From Paenibacillus aestuarii (GTDB lineage Bacteria; Bacillota; Bacilli; Paenibacillales; NBRC-103111): a stretch of DNA of 64,000 nucleotides. Below are positions 1 through 8,989 of this stretch, piece after piece. The stretch's first letter is position 1. Every line of letters begins with the position of its first letter. The notes under the pieces are model-generated. The model worked only from the letters and a program-made list of their open reading frames with translations. It was not told the origin of the DNA and did not search any database. The stretch spans positions 62,001-126,000 of the forward strand of contig NZ_JAQFVF010000088.1 of NCBI RefSeq assembly GCF_027789125.1, written 5' to 3'. The translations under genes and the position numbers were made by a program.

Positions 1-3000
1 GACAAATGGGACTGTAGCCAGTGATCCGGCTGTGGTCAGCATTACCGTCACACAGGGCAACCGTACGCCGGTGGCGGCATCGCAGTCCGTCGATACGGGA
101 GTGAATCAGAGCAAGCTGATTACGCTGGCCGGCACTGATGCGGATGGAGATAATCTGACCTACGCCATTGGCACCGGACCTGCCCATGGTACGCTTAGTG
201 CAGTGAGCGGCACGAATGTGACATATACACCTGCGGAAGGTTATGCAGGTTCAGATAGTTTTACCTTTACTGCAGCGGATGGCAAGGCGACAAGTGCACC
301 AGCTGTGGTCAGCATTACCGTCACACAGGGCAACCGCGCGCCGGTGGCGGCATCGCAGTCCGTCGATACGGGAGTGAATCAGAGCAAGCTGATTACGTTG
401 GCCGGCACTGATGCGGATGGAGATAATCTGACCTACGCAATTGGCACCGGACCTGCGCATGGTACGCTTAGCGCAGTGAACGGTGCGAATGTGACATATA
501 CACCTGAGGAAGATTACGCAGGTCCAGATAGTTTTACCTTTACTGCAGGGGATGGCAAGGCGACAAGTGCACCAGCTGTGGTCAGCATTACCGTCACACA
601 GGGCAACCGTGCGCCGGTGGCGGCATCGCAGTCCGTCGATACGGGAGTGAATCAGAGCAAGCTGATTACGCTGGCCGGCACAGATGCGGATGGAGATAAT
701 CTGACCTACGCCATTGGCACCGGACCTGCGCATGGTACGCTTAGCGCAGTGAACGGTGCGAATGTGACATATACACCTGAGGAAGATTACGCAGGTCCAG
801 ATAGTTTTACCTTTACTGCAGCGGATGGCAAGGCGACAAGTGCACCCGCGATGGTCAGTATTAACGTCATACAGAGCAATCGCGCGCCTGTCGTGGCGCC
901 GCAAGCCGTCACGACAGATGAGAATCAAGCCAAACAGATTACACTGGCTGGCTCTGATGCGGATGGAGATAATCTGACCTACGCCATTGGCACCGGACCT
1001 GCGCATGGTACGCTTAGCGCAGTGAATGGCACGAATGTGACATATACACCGACTGCTGGCTATAGCGGACCAGACAGCTTCACTTATACCGCGTCGGACG
1101 GCAAGCTTACAAGCGCCCCGGCAGCAGTTACGATTACCGTAACGGCGATCAATCATGCGCCAGTGGCTGATGGACAAGCGGTGACAACGGATGAAGATCA
1201 AAGTAAGACGATCACGTTGAGCGGCACGGATCCAGATGAAAATAATCTGACCTATGCCATTGTCACCGGGCCTGCACATGGAACACTAGGTCCAATCAGC
1301 GGCGCAAACGTTACGTATACACCGGCTCCGAACTATAACGGTGCGGACAGCTTTACCTTTACGGTAACGGATGGCAAAGCGACAAGCACCCCGGCAACGG
1401 TAAACATTACGGTGACACCGGTGAACGATGCGCCTACAGCCAGCGGCAAAGATGCAACGACAGCGGAAGATCAGAGCACGGACATCACCTTGCTTGGGGC
1501 AGATGTGGACAACGATCAACTCACTTACGCGATCGCTACTCCACCTGCACATGGCACAGTGACAATCCAAGATAATGTGGCGACGTATACACCGGCTCCG
1601 AACTATAACGGTGCGGACAGCTTTACCTTAACGGTAACGGATGGCAAAGCAACAAGTGACCCGGCAACGGTAAACATTACGGTGACACCGGTGAACGACA
1701 AACCTGTCGGTAACCCGCAAACCGTAACTACCAACCAGGAGACCTCCGTAGGTATTACTCTGACAGGCTCCGATGTGGATACACCGGCAGAGCAGTTGGT
1801 TTATCAAGTACAAACAAATCCGGCACACGGCACGCTAACAGGCAGTGGCAGTTCCTTGACTTATACGCCGGACTTTAATTATGTCGGCTCAGATACATTT
1901 ACTTACGTAGTTAATGACGGTAATTCGGACAGCGAGCCTGGCACTGTTCAAATCCAGGTCAATGCGTTTACACCGCTGGATGGCTGGGTCGGTAACCGTG
2001 CGCAGCATGAAACCTTGCCATATGTCATAGCAGCGCCTGGCGACCCGTTGAAGTTGTCCGCGGCAAGCGCCGTGACAGCGGAGAAAGTCGTTGCAACGGT
2101 CGGGCAGGATCAAGTTTCTCTCCTCTTAATGAATGGGGAAACCGCAGCTGCAGACGGGAAAAAGATTTGGAGCACTACAAACTATCGGTTGTCCGATAAC
2201 ATGGCCGCAGGTGATCTGAAAGCAGTTTTCACCGCTTATGATGGCAACAATCAGGTTACACAGCAAGAGGATGAGCGGCGTGTTCTGGAAGATAACGCAT
2301 ATCACATTCGCACTGAAATTAATTTGCGAGGCACCATTACCGATCAGGCTACGAAGCAGCCGATAGCGAATGCGCTGGTTACTTTGTACGATCCTACGGG
2401 AACGAATAAGATCGGTGAGACATACACAACCGGAGTGGATGGCAAGTACCATTTTGACCACATTAAAACGAAAAATTATTTGATCGTCATTAAACGCGAT
2501 GGCTATGGAACGAAGAAAAGTGTTATTTCGGCACTGCCGACGGACCTCACAAGCACGGAAATCGTACGCGACTACGAGCTGGTGAAATTCAATCTGGCGC
2601 TTTCGGCTAATCCTACGGCAATGGTAGGGGACGGTGTCTCCACGTCAACATTGAAAGCAGTTCTGACAGATAAAGACGGACTGCCAATCCCTGGTGTTGA
2701 AGTTGAATTCTCGGCACCGCGAGGTGCTCTCCTGGATGCAGCCAATGCGCCGCACCTTACGCAAATTGCAGTCACGAATGCTCAAGGGGAAGCAACGGTG
2801 ACATACCGTTCAGAAAAAATCGAAGGCATTATATCGCAAAACGTTCCAATTACAGCAAAAGTGGACGATTCAACACATAACTTGTACGCAACTGAACAAC
2901 TTATTGTCACCTTCCAGCCTGCGAGCTTGAAGGGCATCGTGACAACGAACCAGGATGCGGATGGCAACGGCAAGCCTGATCCCGTTGTAGGGGCGATTGT

Positions 3001-4954
3001 GAAAGTAACCAAAGATTTTGATGGCGATGGCATTATTGATTTCACAGGGGAAGCGGTAACCGGACCTGACGGCAGCTATTCCATTGCTATTCCGCGTGGT
3101 GACTCGGATTACAATATTGCCATTACGAAGACGGTCACACTAGACGGGCAGAGCAAAGAAGTAACGTTTGCTCAGACGGCCCATGTAGGCGTTGTTACGG
3201 GTTTGGGTAGGGAAAACTTCCAATCCATCAAAACGATTAGCGGTATCGTGAACAGCAAAGATTCCAGCGGTTTGACGAAGCTGGCGCCGCCGGTTGAGAG
3301 CAATCTGCTGGTGTACTTCAAGGATACAGCCGGCCACTATATTGTGGATGTGGTAACTGGGGAGCCGAAGGGCTTCCCAGTCGGAGCGGACGGCGTATTT
3401 AGCGCCTCGAACGTCAACCAAGGCATATATACGCTGGAAGTTCGTTATAAGCATGCAGACGGCAAAGAAATCATTATCAACCAGCGCGCAGATGGCACAC
3501 TGCCGGTTGTCAGCGTGACGGACGACGGTCAATTGAATATTGACGAAGAGCTGATTGACCCGTACGGTACAATTACAAATGCATCTACGAATCAACCTAT
3601 TGATGGCGTACACGTTGTCTTGTATTATGCCGATACTGCGCGTAACCACGGCAAGGGCATTGCACCGAATTCGAGTGTAACACTGCCGGCGATGCCAGGC
3701 TTTGCTCCGAATAATAATGCCAACCCGCAGAATAGCGATAGCTTCGGTAACTACGCTTACATGGTGTACCCGCAAACCGATTATTATCTGGTTGCTACTA
3801 AAGAAGGTTTTAATACTTATACAAGTCCGACAATCTCAGTAGAAACAGCAATTGTTCGCCACGATTTTACAATGTCGCCTAAGGAAAGCAGCTCCGGCGG
3901 TGGCGGCGGCAGTGTCTCAGTGTCTTCGACTCCTCAGGGGACGACTAAGCCAGTCGTGGACGCAGCAACGAATATTCTAATCGGACAAAGTGTTTATGAA
4001 GAAGGCAGTAAAGTTCCAGTGACGGTAGAGTTCGGCAATTTATCCGGTACGAATGAAGGAACTGGAACAGTGAAGCTGGAGCTTCCGACAGGTGTTCAAG
4101 TGGTAGATGCCAACGGGGGTAAGGTGGATGGCTCGACGATTACTTGGGAAGTTCCGCTGCAGGCTTCCAAACCGACAGTAACGTTTAAACCAATCCTCCA
4201 GTTGCCGCAGATCAACGGAAAAGAGCAGCAAATGGAACTGACCACATTTTTCATTTACGATGGAACTCTGAAAAATCGGGATTTGGCGAAGTCCTCTGTG
4301 AAATTGGACGTCGTTTCCAACCGCTTCGGTGATCATGAACATTACCGTTATATTACAGGCTATCCGGATCAAACTTTCAAAACGGATCGCAGCTTGACCC
4401 GCGCAGAGCTTGCCGCCATTATGGCACGCTTGATTGGCAAGTATGACGGCGCTGATCCTGGTTATAAAGATGTAAGCAAGAAGCATTGGGCTTATGGCTA
4501 CATTAAGGCTGTTACAGCTGAAGGCTTGTTCGCGGGCTACGATGATCACAGCTTCAAGCCGGATCAGCCGGTTACCCGCGCAGAGCTTGCAGCGGTTATG
4601 GTTAAGTTTCTGAAGGTGAATAAAGGAACACCGGTTAACCTCCATTTTAAAGATATTAAAGGCAACTGGGCGATGGCTGATATGGAAGCTTTGTATCGCA
4701 ATCATATGCTAAGTGGCTATGAAGACGGCACTGTGAAGCCGAACAGCCCGATTCGCCGGGTAGAGGCGGTCGTGTTGATTAATCAAATGCTGTATCGCGG
4801 ACTGCTTGCCGATATCAAACCGACGTTCCCAGACGTGCCAGCCAAGTATTGGGGTTTCGGGCATATCGAGGAGTCTTCCGTATCGCACAAATCCAAGTGG
4901 GATAGCGCTGGCGTGGAACATTTTACGGATCAGCTCCCGGATCAAGTGCAGTAA
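1..4954 (+). CDS. Giant SLH-anchored surface protein with tandem Big/cadherin-like repeats (5' end outside window)
   Basis: The frame is open from base 2, and the repeat pattern continues across the window edge, so the start lies upstream; the GTG at 32 is not a real start. Reading from there, residues about 1-640 are seven Ig-like repeats of 91 residues (NxAPVA..Q.V, TDADGDNLTYAI, PAHGTL, VTYTP, DSFTFTA.DGKATS) of the bacterial Ig/tandem-95 type. Next come a stretch of unknown fold, a carboxypeptidase-regulatory-like domain (about 768-845), a Big_1/invasin-like domain (about 850-965), and SdrD/dockerin-like DxDGNGKPD segments. A Gly/Ser linker lies near 1286. Three SLH motifs (about 1428-1588, each with TRAELAAxM or a variant) should bind pyruvylated secondary cell-wall polymer. 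The role is probably an adhesin or S-layer component. A terminator follows directly. Confidence 0.9.
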   Translation, partial: TNGTVASDPAVVSITVTQGNRTPVAASQSVDTGVNQSKLITLAGTDADGDNLTYAIGTGPAHGTLSAVSGTNVTYTPAEGYAGSDSFTFTAADGKATSAPAVVSITVTQGNRAPVAASQSVDTGVNQSKLITLAGTDADGDNLTYAIGTGPAHGTLSAVNGANVTYTPEEDYAGPDSFTFTAGDGKATSAPAVVSITVTQGNRAPVAASQSVDTGVNQSKLITLAGTDADGDNLTYAIGTGPAHGTLSAVNGANVTYTPEEDYAGPDSFTFTAADGKATSAPAMVSINVIQSNRAPVVAPQAVTTDENQAKQITLAGSDADGDNLTYAIGTGPAHGTLSAVNGTNVTYTPTAGYSGPDSFTYTASDGKLTSAPAAVTITVTAINHAPVADGQAVTTDEDQSKTITLSGTDPDENNLTYAIVTGPAHGTLGPISGANVTYTPAPNYNGADSFTFTVTDGKATSTPATVNITVTPVNDAPTASGKDATTAEDQSTDITLLGADVDNDQLTYAIATPPAHGTVTIQDNVATYTPAPNYNGADSFTLTVTDGKATSDPATVNITVTPVNDKPVGNPQTVTTNQETSVGITLTGSDVDTPAEQLVYQVQTNPAHGTLTGSGSSLTYTPDFNYVGSDTFTYVVNDGNSDSEPGTVQIQVNAFTPLDGWVGNRAQHETLPYVIAAPGDPLKLSAASAVTAEKVVATVGQDQVSLLLMNGETAAADGKKIWSTTNYRLSDNMAAGDLKAVFTAYDGNNQVTQQEDERRVLEDNAYHIRTEINLRGTITDQATKQPIANALVTLYDPTGTNKIGETYTTGVDGKYHFDHIKTKNYLIVIKRDGYGTKKSVISALPTDLTSTEIVRDYELVKFNLALSANPTAMVGDGVSTSTLKAVLTDKDGLPIPGVEVEFSAPRGALLDAANAPHLTQIAVTNAQGEATVTYRSEKIEGIISQNVPITAKVDDSTHNLYATEQLIVTFQPASLKGIVTTNQDADGNGKPDPVVGAIVKVTKDFDGDGIIDFTGEAVTGPDGSYSIAIPRGDSDYNIAITKTVTLDGQSKEVTFAQTAHVGVVTGLGRENFQSIKTISGIVNSKDSSGLTKLAPPVESNLLVYFKDTAGHYIVDVVTGEPKGFPVGADGVFSASNVNQGIYTLEVRYKHADGKEIIINQRADGTLPVVSVTDDGQLNIDEELIDPYGTITNASTNQPIDGVHVVLYYADTARNHGKGIAPNSSVTLPAMPGFAPNNNANPQNSDSFGNYAYMVYPQTDYYLVATKEGFNTYTSPTISVETAIVRHDFTMSPKESSSGGGGGSVSVSSTPQGTTKPVVDAATNILIGQSVYEEGSKVPVTVEFGNLSGTNEGTGTVKLELPTGVQVVDANGGKVDGSTITWEVPLQASKPTVTFKPILQLPQINGKEQQMELTTFFIYDGTLKNRDLAKSSVKLDVVSNRFGDHEHYRYITGYPDQTFKTDRSLTRAELAAIMARLIGKYDGADPGYKDVSKKHWAYGYIKAVTAEGLFAGYDDHSFKPDQPVTRAELAAVMVKFLKVNKGTPVNLHFKDIKGNWAMADMEALYRNHMLSGYEDGTVKPNSPIRRVEAVVLINQMLYRGLLADIKPTFPDVPAKYWGFGHIEESSVSHKSKWDSAGVEHFTDQLPDQVQ
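53..1964 (+). repeat. Seven in-frame 273-bp tandem repeats in the surface-protein gene
   Basis: The marker CAGGGCAAC (CAGAGCAAT in the fourth unit) recurs at 53, 326, 599 and 872, exactly 273 bp (91 codons) apart. Later units are more diverged at the DNA level but keep the same protein pattern. Units two and three differ at about 11 of 273 positions by my count, which points to recent duplication or gene conversion. Confidence 0.92.
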
Positions 4955-4966
4955 AATCACTAGGAA

Positions 4967-5016
4967 GAAGGTGTCCCCTAAGCCAGGATATTGGCTGAGG
5001 GATACCTTCTTTTTTA
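4967..5016 (+). terminator. Rho-independent terminator, member of a repeated stem family
   Basis: GAAGGTGTCCCC..AGCCA, a five-base loop, TTGGCT..GGGATACCTTC and then a T run. It closes the surface-protein gene and overlaps the 3' end of the converging gene. Its stem sequence recurs near 50428 and 60144. Confidence 0.9.
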
Positions 5017-5690
5017 TTTCTCTCCACGCCGATGCATATAAAGCCTAAGCAGCGACAGCTCGTGCAGCTTCTTTTTTGAAATCCGATATACGATGATTAA
5101 CATAACCGCGGCAATGGGATAGACGGGAATGGAATAATAAAGTTTCCAGCCGGTGTACGTTAAGGTGTGGTTGATGACATTGAGCCACAAAAACAGCGAG
5201 AAACAGGTCCAGATGAAAATGTACCAGGCGGTTTTCCGGCCATACAGCTTCCATTTATCATAAATGAATAAAAAGACGGCGGATGAACAAGGGTACACAA
5301 AAAAGTGGTAAAGAGCCGCAGAGAGCTCGTAGCTCGTATTATCACCGAAATAATAAAGCTTATAGGGTGAGGTAATAAAAAAGTAATCGATCGTGGCGAC
5401 GAGGCCCATGTTTTTATAGCGCGTGTTGAGTATGAAGAAATAGCGGAGAAATAGGACCATCAGAAGTGGAAAAAGTAGGATTCGATCTAAAAATGCGTAT
5501 AAGCGAGGCTAAGTTGATCAGGAATAAGTAACGTTTTGAGGTTCATCACGCACAGGGCGGAATAATTTTGAAAGAAATAAGATGCAGTTAGCCAATAGAT
5601 AAATATTTCCAGGATGTGCAGTCTCATCTTTAGTTTCAAAAATAAAAAGAGAACAGCTAGATTCAGAATCATATCAAGCAGGAAAACCAT
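5014..5690 (-). pseudogene. Multi-pass membrane protein gene split by a frameshift
   Basis: Two adjacent minus-strand reading frames, 5690-5487 (N-terminal, ending ..AYTHF) and 5460-5014, look like one hydrophobic protein. Upstream of the second frame's first ATG the frame stays open and reads ..FLDRILLFPLL, directly continuing the first. The break falls in a five-base A run on the plus strand (5489-5493); one extra base there would join the frames into about 224 residues with five or six membrane segments. The C-terminus is basic (RISKKK). I do not recognise the family and assign no function. It is either a real frameshift mutation, a phase-variable homopolymer, or a sequencing error. Confidence 0.65.
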
Positions 5691-5807
5691 GGAAGAATCT
5701 CCTTCATTGATCTACTGTCTGTTTATCATATCCAAAACAACGAAATTTCCATTTCTCCCTCACCAGTCCTTCTTCCAAGCATACTGTGTAAAAAGGTGGT
5801 GATACAA

Positions 5808-6101
5808 ATGACACTGGCAGATTGGCTAACTTATACGCTTTGGGCTATTTTCGGATTTATGATGCTTGACTTTATGATCGCCCTATTCGGATCGTTCTGG
5901 GCTGGGTCCTTCGACACAACATTCCTTGGTTATTTAAAAGATATTATGTTCTACGTGATACCGCTGAATTTTCTGTTGTCCATGGTGGCGATTGATCCTA
6001 CGGGATGGATTGTTATTGTGGTTTATTTCATAGGCGGATTATCGATTATACTCAAGTATGTGATAGACATTGTGAGAAGGTTTCAAAAGATGGCTTCATA
6101 A
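5808..6101 (+). CDS. Small integral membrane protein, unknown
   Basis: The product has 97 residues. The ATG at 5808 is chosen because AAAGGTGGT sits about seven bases upstream; the GTG at 5796 lies inside that ribosome site. Three hydrophobic segments (about residues 6-28, 46-62 and 68-88) and a basic C-terminal tail (RRFQK) predict a three-helix membrane protein with a cytosolic tail. It stands alone, divergent from the frameshifted gene and followed by its own terminator. It could be holin-like by size and shape, but no family motif supports that. Confidence 0.7.
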   Translation: MTLADWLTYTLWAIFGFMMLDFMIALFGSFWAGSFDTTFLGYLKDIMFYVIPLNFLLSMVAIDPTGWIVIVVYFIGGLSIILKYVIDIVRRFQKMAS

Positions 6102-6127
6102 AAAGGAATGAATGTGCGGCTAGACGG

Positions 6128-6150
6128 ACCCTCTGTGTGGAGGGTTTTTT
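6128..6150 (+). terminator. Short Rho-independent terminator
   Basis: ACCCTC, six-base loop, GAGGGT, then six T. It ends the small membrane-protein gene and insulates hmp. Confidence 0.85.
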
Positions 6151-6196
6151 GTTGTGCAGCATGTTGGAAGCCGATTCACACATCGTTACGATTTAA

Positions 6197-6239
6197 TGTG
6201 ATTGAAATCACAAAGTGGGGGCGCCGCTTTTTATATACT
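6197..6239 (+). promoter_or_regulatory. Crp/Fnr-type operator and -10 element of hmp
   Basis: TGTGATTGAAATCACA (6197-6212) is a perfect TGTGA-N6-TCACA palindrome. A -10-like TATACT lies at 6234-6239. If transcription starts about seven bases after it (near 6246), the operator centre (6204.5) is at -41.5, the classic class II activator position. The regulator gene just downstream of hmp carries the RExxxR recognition residues that read TGTGA. Confidence 0.8.
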
Positions 6240-6273
6240 GGGATCATCCCAAGAGAGAAACGAGGAGATCCTG

Positions 6274-7524
6274 ATGCTAAGTGAGAAAACAATACAAGTC
6301 ATCAAATCGACCGTACCGGTTTTAGAAATCCATGGCACCGCGATTACGAAACGATTTTATCAAATGATGTTTACAGCTCATCCAGAATTGCTGAATATAT
6401 TTAATCACGCGAATCAACACCAAGGCCGGCAGCAGACGGCTCTAGCCAATGCTGTGTATGCAGCTGCGGTGAATATTGAAAAGCTGGAGTCGATCCTCCC
6501 AGTTGTAAAGCAGATTGCGCATAAACACCGCAGTCTCGGCGTGAAGCCGGAGCATTACCCGATTGTCGGTGAGAATCTTCTTGCTGCGATCAAGGACGTG
6601 CTCGGCGACGCGGCGACAGACGAAATCATCCAGGCATGGGCGGAAGCCTACGGCGTAATTGCCGATGCGTTTATCGGCGTGGAAGCCGACATGTACGCGC
6701 AAGCGGAGCAGCAAACCGGCGGATGGTCGGGCGATCGGGCATTTCGTGTGGCGCGTAAAGTGCAGGAAAGCGATGTAATTACCTCTTTTTATCTGGTGCC
6801 GGAGGATGGAGGAGCCGTGGCGTCGTTTGAGCCGGGGCAATACATTAGTGTGAAATTGGAGATTCCCGAAGAGGCAAATACGCATATTCGCCAATATAGC
6901 TTATCGGATTCCCCGGATAAACCGTATTACCGCATCTCCGTCAAGCGGGAGGATGTATATCAAGACAAGCCGGCAGGTAAAGTGTCCAACTATCTGCACA
7001 ACGAGATTAAGCAAGGCGACACCTTGATGCTCTCAGTGCCGGCAGGAACCTTCACCTTGGATCAGCAGGATGCGCGTCCTGTGGTGCTGATCAGCGGAGG
7101 GGTTGGCTTAACGCCGATGGTGAGCATGCTGGAGACCCTGGCACATACGAACCCAGACCGCAAAGTCACCTTCATTCACGCAGCTCAGAACGGGAACGTA
7201 CATGCGCTGAAACAGCAGGTGACGGATCTGGCGAGCCGCTCACCGCAAGTCAATGTCAAATGGTGCTATGAGAGACCAACAGATGCTGATCGAGAGCTGG
7301 GTCAATTCGACAAGGAAGGTTATATCGACCTGCCATGGCTGCAGCAAATCATAGCGACTACAGATGCAAGCTTCTACTTCTGCGGTCCGGTGAAATTCAT
7401 GAGCACCGTCAATCGACTGCTGAAAGAACTGGGCGTTAGCGATTCTGACATCCACTATGAATTCTTTGGACCGGCAGGAAGCTTGGAGCAGGCTGAACCG
7501 GCTGAACCGGCAGGAGTACGGTAA
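6274..7524 (+). CDS. hmp: Flavohaemoglobin (nitric oxide dioxygenase)
   Basis: The product has 416 residues, the usual length. The ATG at 6274 has GAGGAG upstream; the longer frame from 6202 would start inside the operator. A globin domain occupies about residues 1-140 with the proximal-His region (IAHKH). A ferredoxin-reductase FAD domain follows (RQYSLSDSP, RISVKRE), then the NAD(P)H domain (SGGVGLTPMVSML, FYFCGPVKFM). The cytosolic enzyme oxidises NO to nitrate using O2 and NAD(P)H. It is monocistronic, with a Crp/Fnr-type site in its promoter and a Crp/Fnr-type gene converging 17 bases after its stop, which suggests local control. Confidence 0.95.
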   Translation: MLSEKTIQVIKSTVPVLEIHGTAITKRFYQMMFTAHPELLNIFNHANQHQGRQQTALANAVYAAAVNIEKLESILPVVKQIAHKHRSLGVKPEHYPIVGENLLAAIKDVLGDAATDEIIQAWAEAYGVIADAFIGVEADMYAQAEQQTGGWSGDRAFRVARKVQESDVITSFYLVPEDGGAVASFEPGQYISVKLEIPEEANTHIRQYSLSDSPDKPYYRISVKREDVYQDKPAGKVSNYLHNEIKQGDTLMLSVPAGTFTLDQQDARPVVLISGGVGLTPMVSMLETLAHTNPDRKVTFIHAAQNGNVHALKQQVTDLASRSPQVNVKWCYERPTDADRELGQFDKEGYIDLPWLQQIIATTDASFYFCGPVKFMSTVNRLLKELGVSDSDIHYEFFGPAGSLEQAEPAEPAGVR

Positions 7525-7541
7525 CGAGTTTCAGGAGCTGA

Positions 7542-8057
7542 TTAAGACTGCTTATTCGCGCCTGCTTGTTGGCGAAGAAGCCGGTTGACAGTTTCGCGGC
7601 GCAGGCCGATAAATTGGCCGATCTCATCTTGGGTCAACAGCTCGTTCAACCGCACGGAGGGAAAATAAGCGTGAAACCATGCTTCCAGCTTGCGGAGCTT
7701 CTCCGAGGGCGCAACCTCTGTGAGCTGGTCGATCCTGCGCTGCATCATGCGCAGCTTATCCTGCAGCTGCAGCGCGATGTCGCGGTACTGCTCAGGGTTG
7801 CGTTCCAGTTCGCCATACCAGGCCTCTGGCGAAAGCAGCTCCACTTCGCAGGTCGTGAGCGAGACAGCCGTTCCGTAATAGGGATTGGGGCTGATCAGCG
7901 AGTGATGCGGAATCGTCTCCCCGGGTACAATGACATTAACCAGAATCTGTGAGCCGTCCTGATGGACGCGGACGATTTTTAATAAGCCGCTCTTCAGGTG
8001 ATACAGAGGTCCGGATTCCCCCTGGCGGAATAACGTCTCGCCTTTATGCAAAATCAT
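7542..8057 (-). CDS. Crp/Fnr-family transcriptional regulator
   Basis: The product has 171 residues when started at the ATG at 8057, which has GGAAGGTG nine bases upstream. It has a cyclic-nucleotide-binding-like beta-roll (KGETLFRQGESGPLYHLKSG, about 4-75), a dimerisation helix (about 84-115) and a C-terminal winged HTH (TQDEIGQFIGLRRETVNR, 142-159). Arg154, Glu155 and Arg159 match the Crp residues that contact TGTGA, which agrees with the operator upstream of hmp. It is shorter than usual at the N-terminus and lacks the cysteine cluster of iron-sulfur Fnr, so its signal cannot be read from sequence. It probably activates hmp; I infer this from the site position only. Confidence 0.85.
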   Translation of the reverse strand: MILHKGETLFRQGESGPLYHLKSGLLKIVRVHQDGSQILVNVIVPGETIPHHSLISPNPYYGTAVSLTTCEVELLSPEAWYGELERNPEQYRDIALQLQDKLRMMQRRIDQLTEVAPSEKLRKLEAWFHAYFPSVRLNELLTQDEIGQFIGLRRETVNRLLRQQAGANKQS

Positions 8058-8084
8058 AATGAACAGCACCTTCCAACAAGAAAA

Positions 8085-8127
8085 AAGCGAAGGCCGAATC
8101 AAAAATTCGGCATTTCGCTTTTTATTA
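8085..8127 (-). terminator. Terminator of the reductase/exporter operon
   Basis: On the minus strand GCGAAATGCCGAAT pairs across a short loop with ATTCGGCCTTCGC, followed by a T run. It lies just past the aldo/keto reductase stop and before the Crp/Fnr-type gene. Confidence 0.85.
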
Positions 8128-8149
8128 TTTTACTCCAGTATATCAAAAA

Positions 8150-8989
8150 TTAAAAATCAAAGTTATCCGGATCCGGGCCGACGCGCAAATTCTGGTTCAG
8201 TCCATCGATTTGCGCCATATCTTCAGCGGATAGTTCAAAATCAAATACGTCTGCATTCTCATTAATCCGATGTTCTTTTGTGGATTTTGGAATCGTAACA
8301 ACGCCGTGTTGTAAATCCCAGCGCAGGATGATCTGTGCGACAGACTTGCGATACTTCGCCGCGATCGCGGTGAGCACAGGGTTATCTAAAAGCTGGCCTT
8401 GCATAAGAGGGGACCAGGCTTCCAGTTGGATGTGGTGCTCCTTCGTAAAGGAAAGCAGATCTTGTTGCGTGAGCAGCGGATGGAATTCTACCTGATTCAC
8501 CATCGGCTTGATTTCCGCGTCTTTCATAACATCTTCAAGATGATGGATTTGGAAGTTGCTCACCCCGATCGCTCTGACACGGCCTTCGCGGTACAAAGTT
8601 TCAAGCGCTCTCCAAGCTTCTTTATACTTGCCTTTTACCGGCCAGTGGATCAGATACAAGTCCAAATAGTCCAAACCCAGTTTATCCAGGCTGGTTTGAT
8701 AAGCTGCTAATGTGGATTCATAACCCAGGTCAGCGTTCCATACTTTAGATGTAATAAACAGCTCTTCTCGTGCAATTCCGTTCTCCTGCATAGCTTCATG
8801 AATCGCTTGGCCTACGCTGGTTTCATTGCCATAGATGGCCGCTGTATCAATGCTGCGGTAACCGTGGCGAATCGCATGTTTGACGGCGTTCACCAATCCA
8901 GGACCTTCCTCTACTTTGAACACGCCGAGTCCAAGCCAAGGCATCGTAACATCATTGTGTAGCTTGGTTGTGTCTTGTAAATGTTTCAT
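8150..8989 (-). CDS. Aldo/keto reductase, 2,5-diketo-D-gluconate reductase type
   Basis: The product has 279 residues, a cytosolic (alpha/beta)8 NADPH-dependent carbonyl reductase. The catalytic tetrad is visible as Asp48, Tyr53, Lys82 and His115 ([20 protein letters not shown]). GVSNF and the C-terminal cofactor motif [13 protein letters not shown] are present. It starts inside the 3' end of the MFS gene (38-base overlap) with GGAGG upstream, so the two are co-translated. With a drug-exporter-type MFS and a divergent HxlR regulator, a role in detoxifying reactive aldehydes or quinones is plausible. The natural substrate is unknown. Confidence 0.93.
   Translation of the reverse strand: MKHLQDTTKLHNDVTMPWLGLGVFKVEEGPGLVNAVKHAIRHGYRSIDTAAIYGNETSVGQAIHEAMQENGIAREELFITSKVWNADLGYESTLAAYQTSLDKLGLDYLDLYLIHWPVKGKYKEAWRALETLYREGRVRAIGVSNFQIHHLEDVMKDAEIKPMVNQVEFHPLLTQQDLLSFTKEHHIQLEAWSPLMQGQLLDNPVLTAIAAKYRKSVAQIILRWDLQHGVVTIPKSTKEHRINENADVFDFELSAEDMAQIDGLNQNLRVGPDPDNFDF

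Noticed and set aside
251-1279. Long minus-strand frame (342 codons) over the tandem repeats
   Set aside because: It repeats with the same 91-codon period as the sense gene and has no ribosome site; it is a shadow of the repeated surface-protein sequence.
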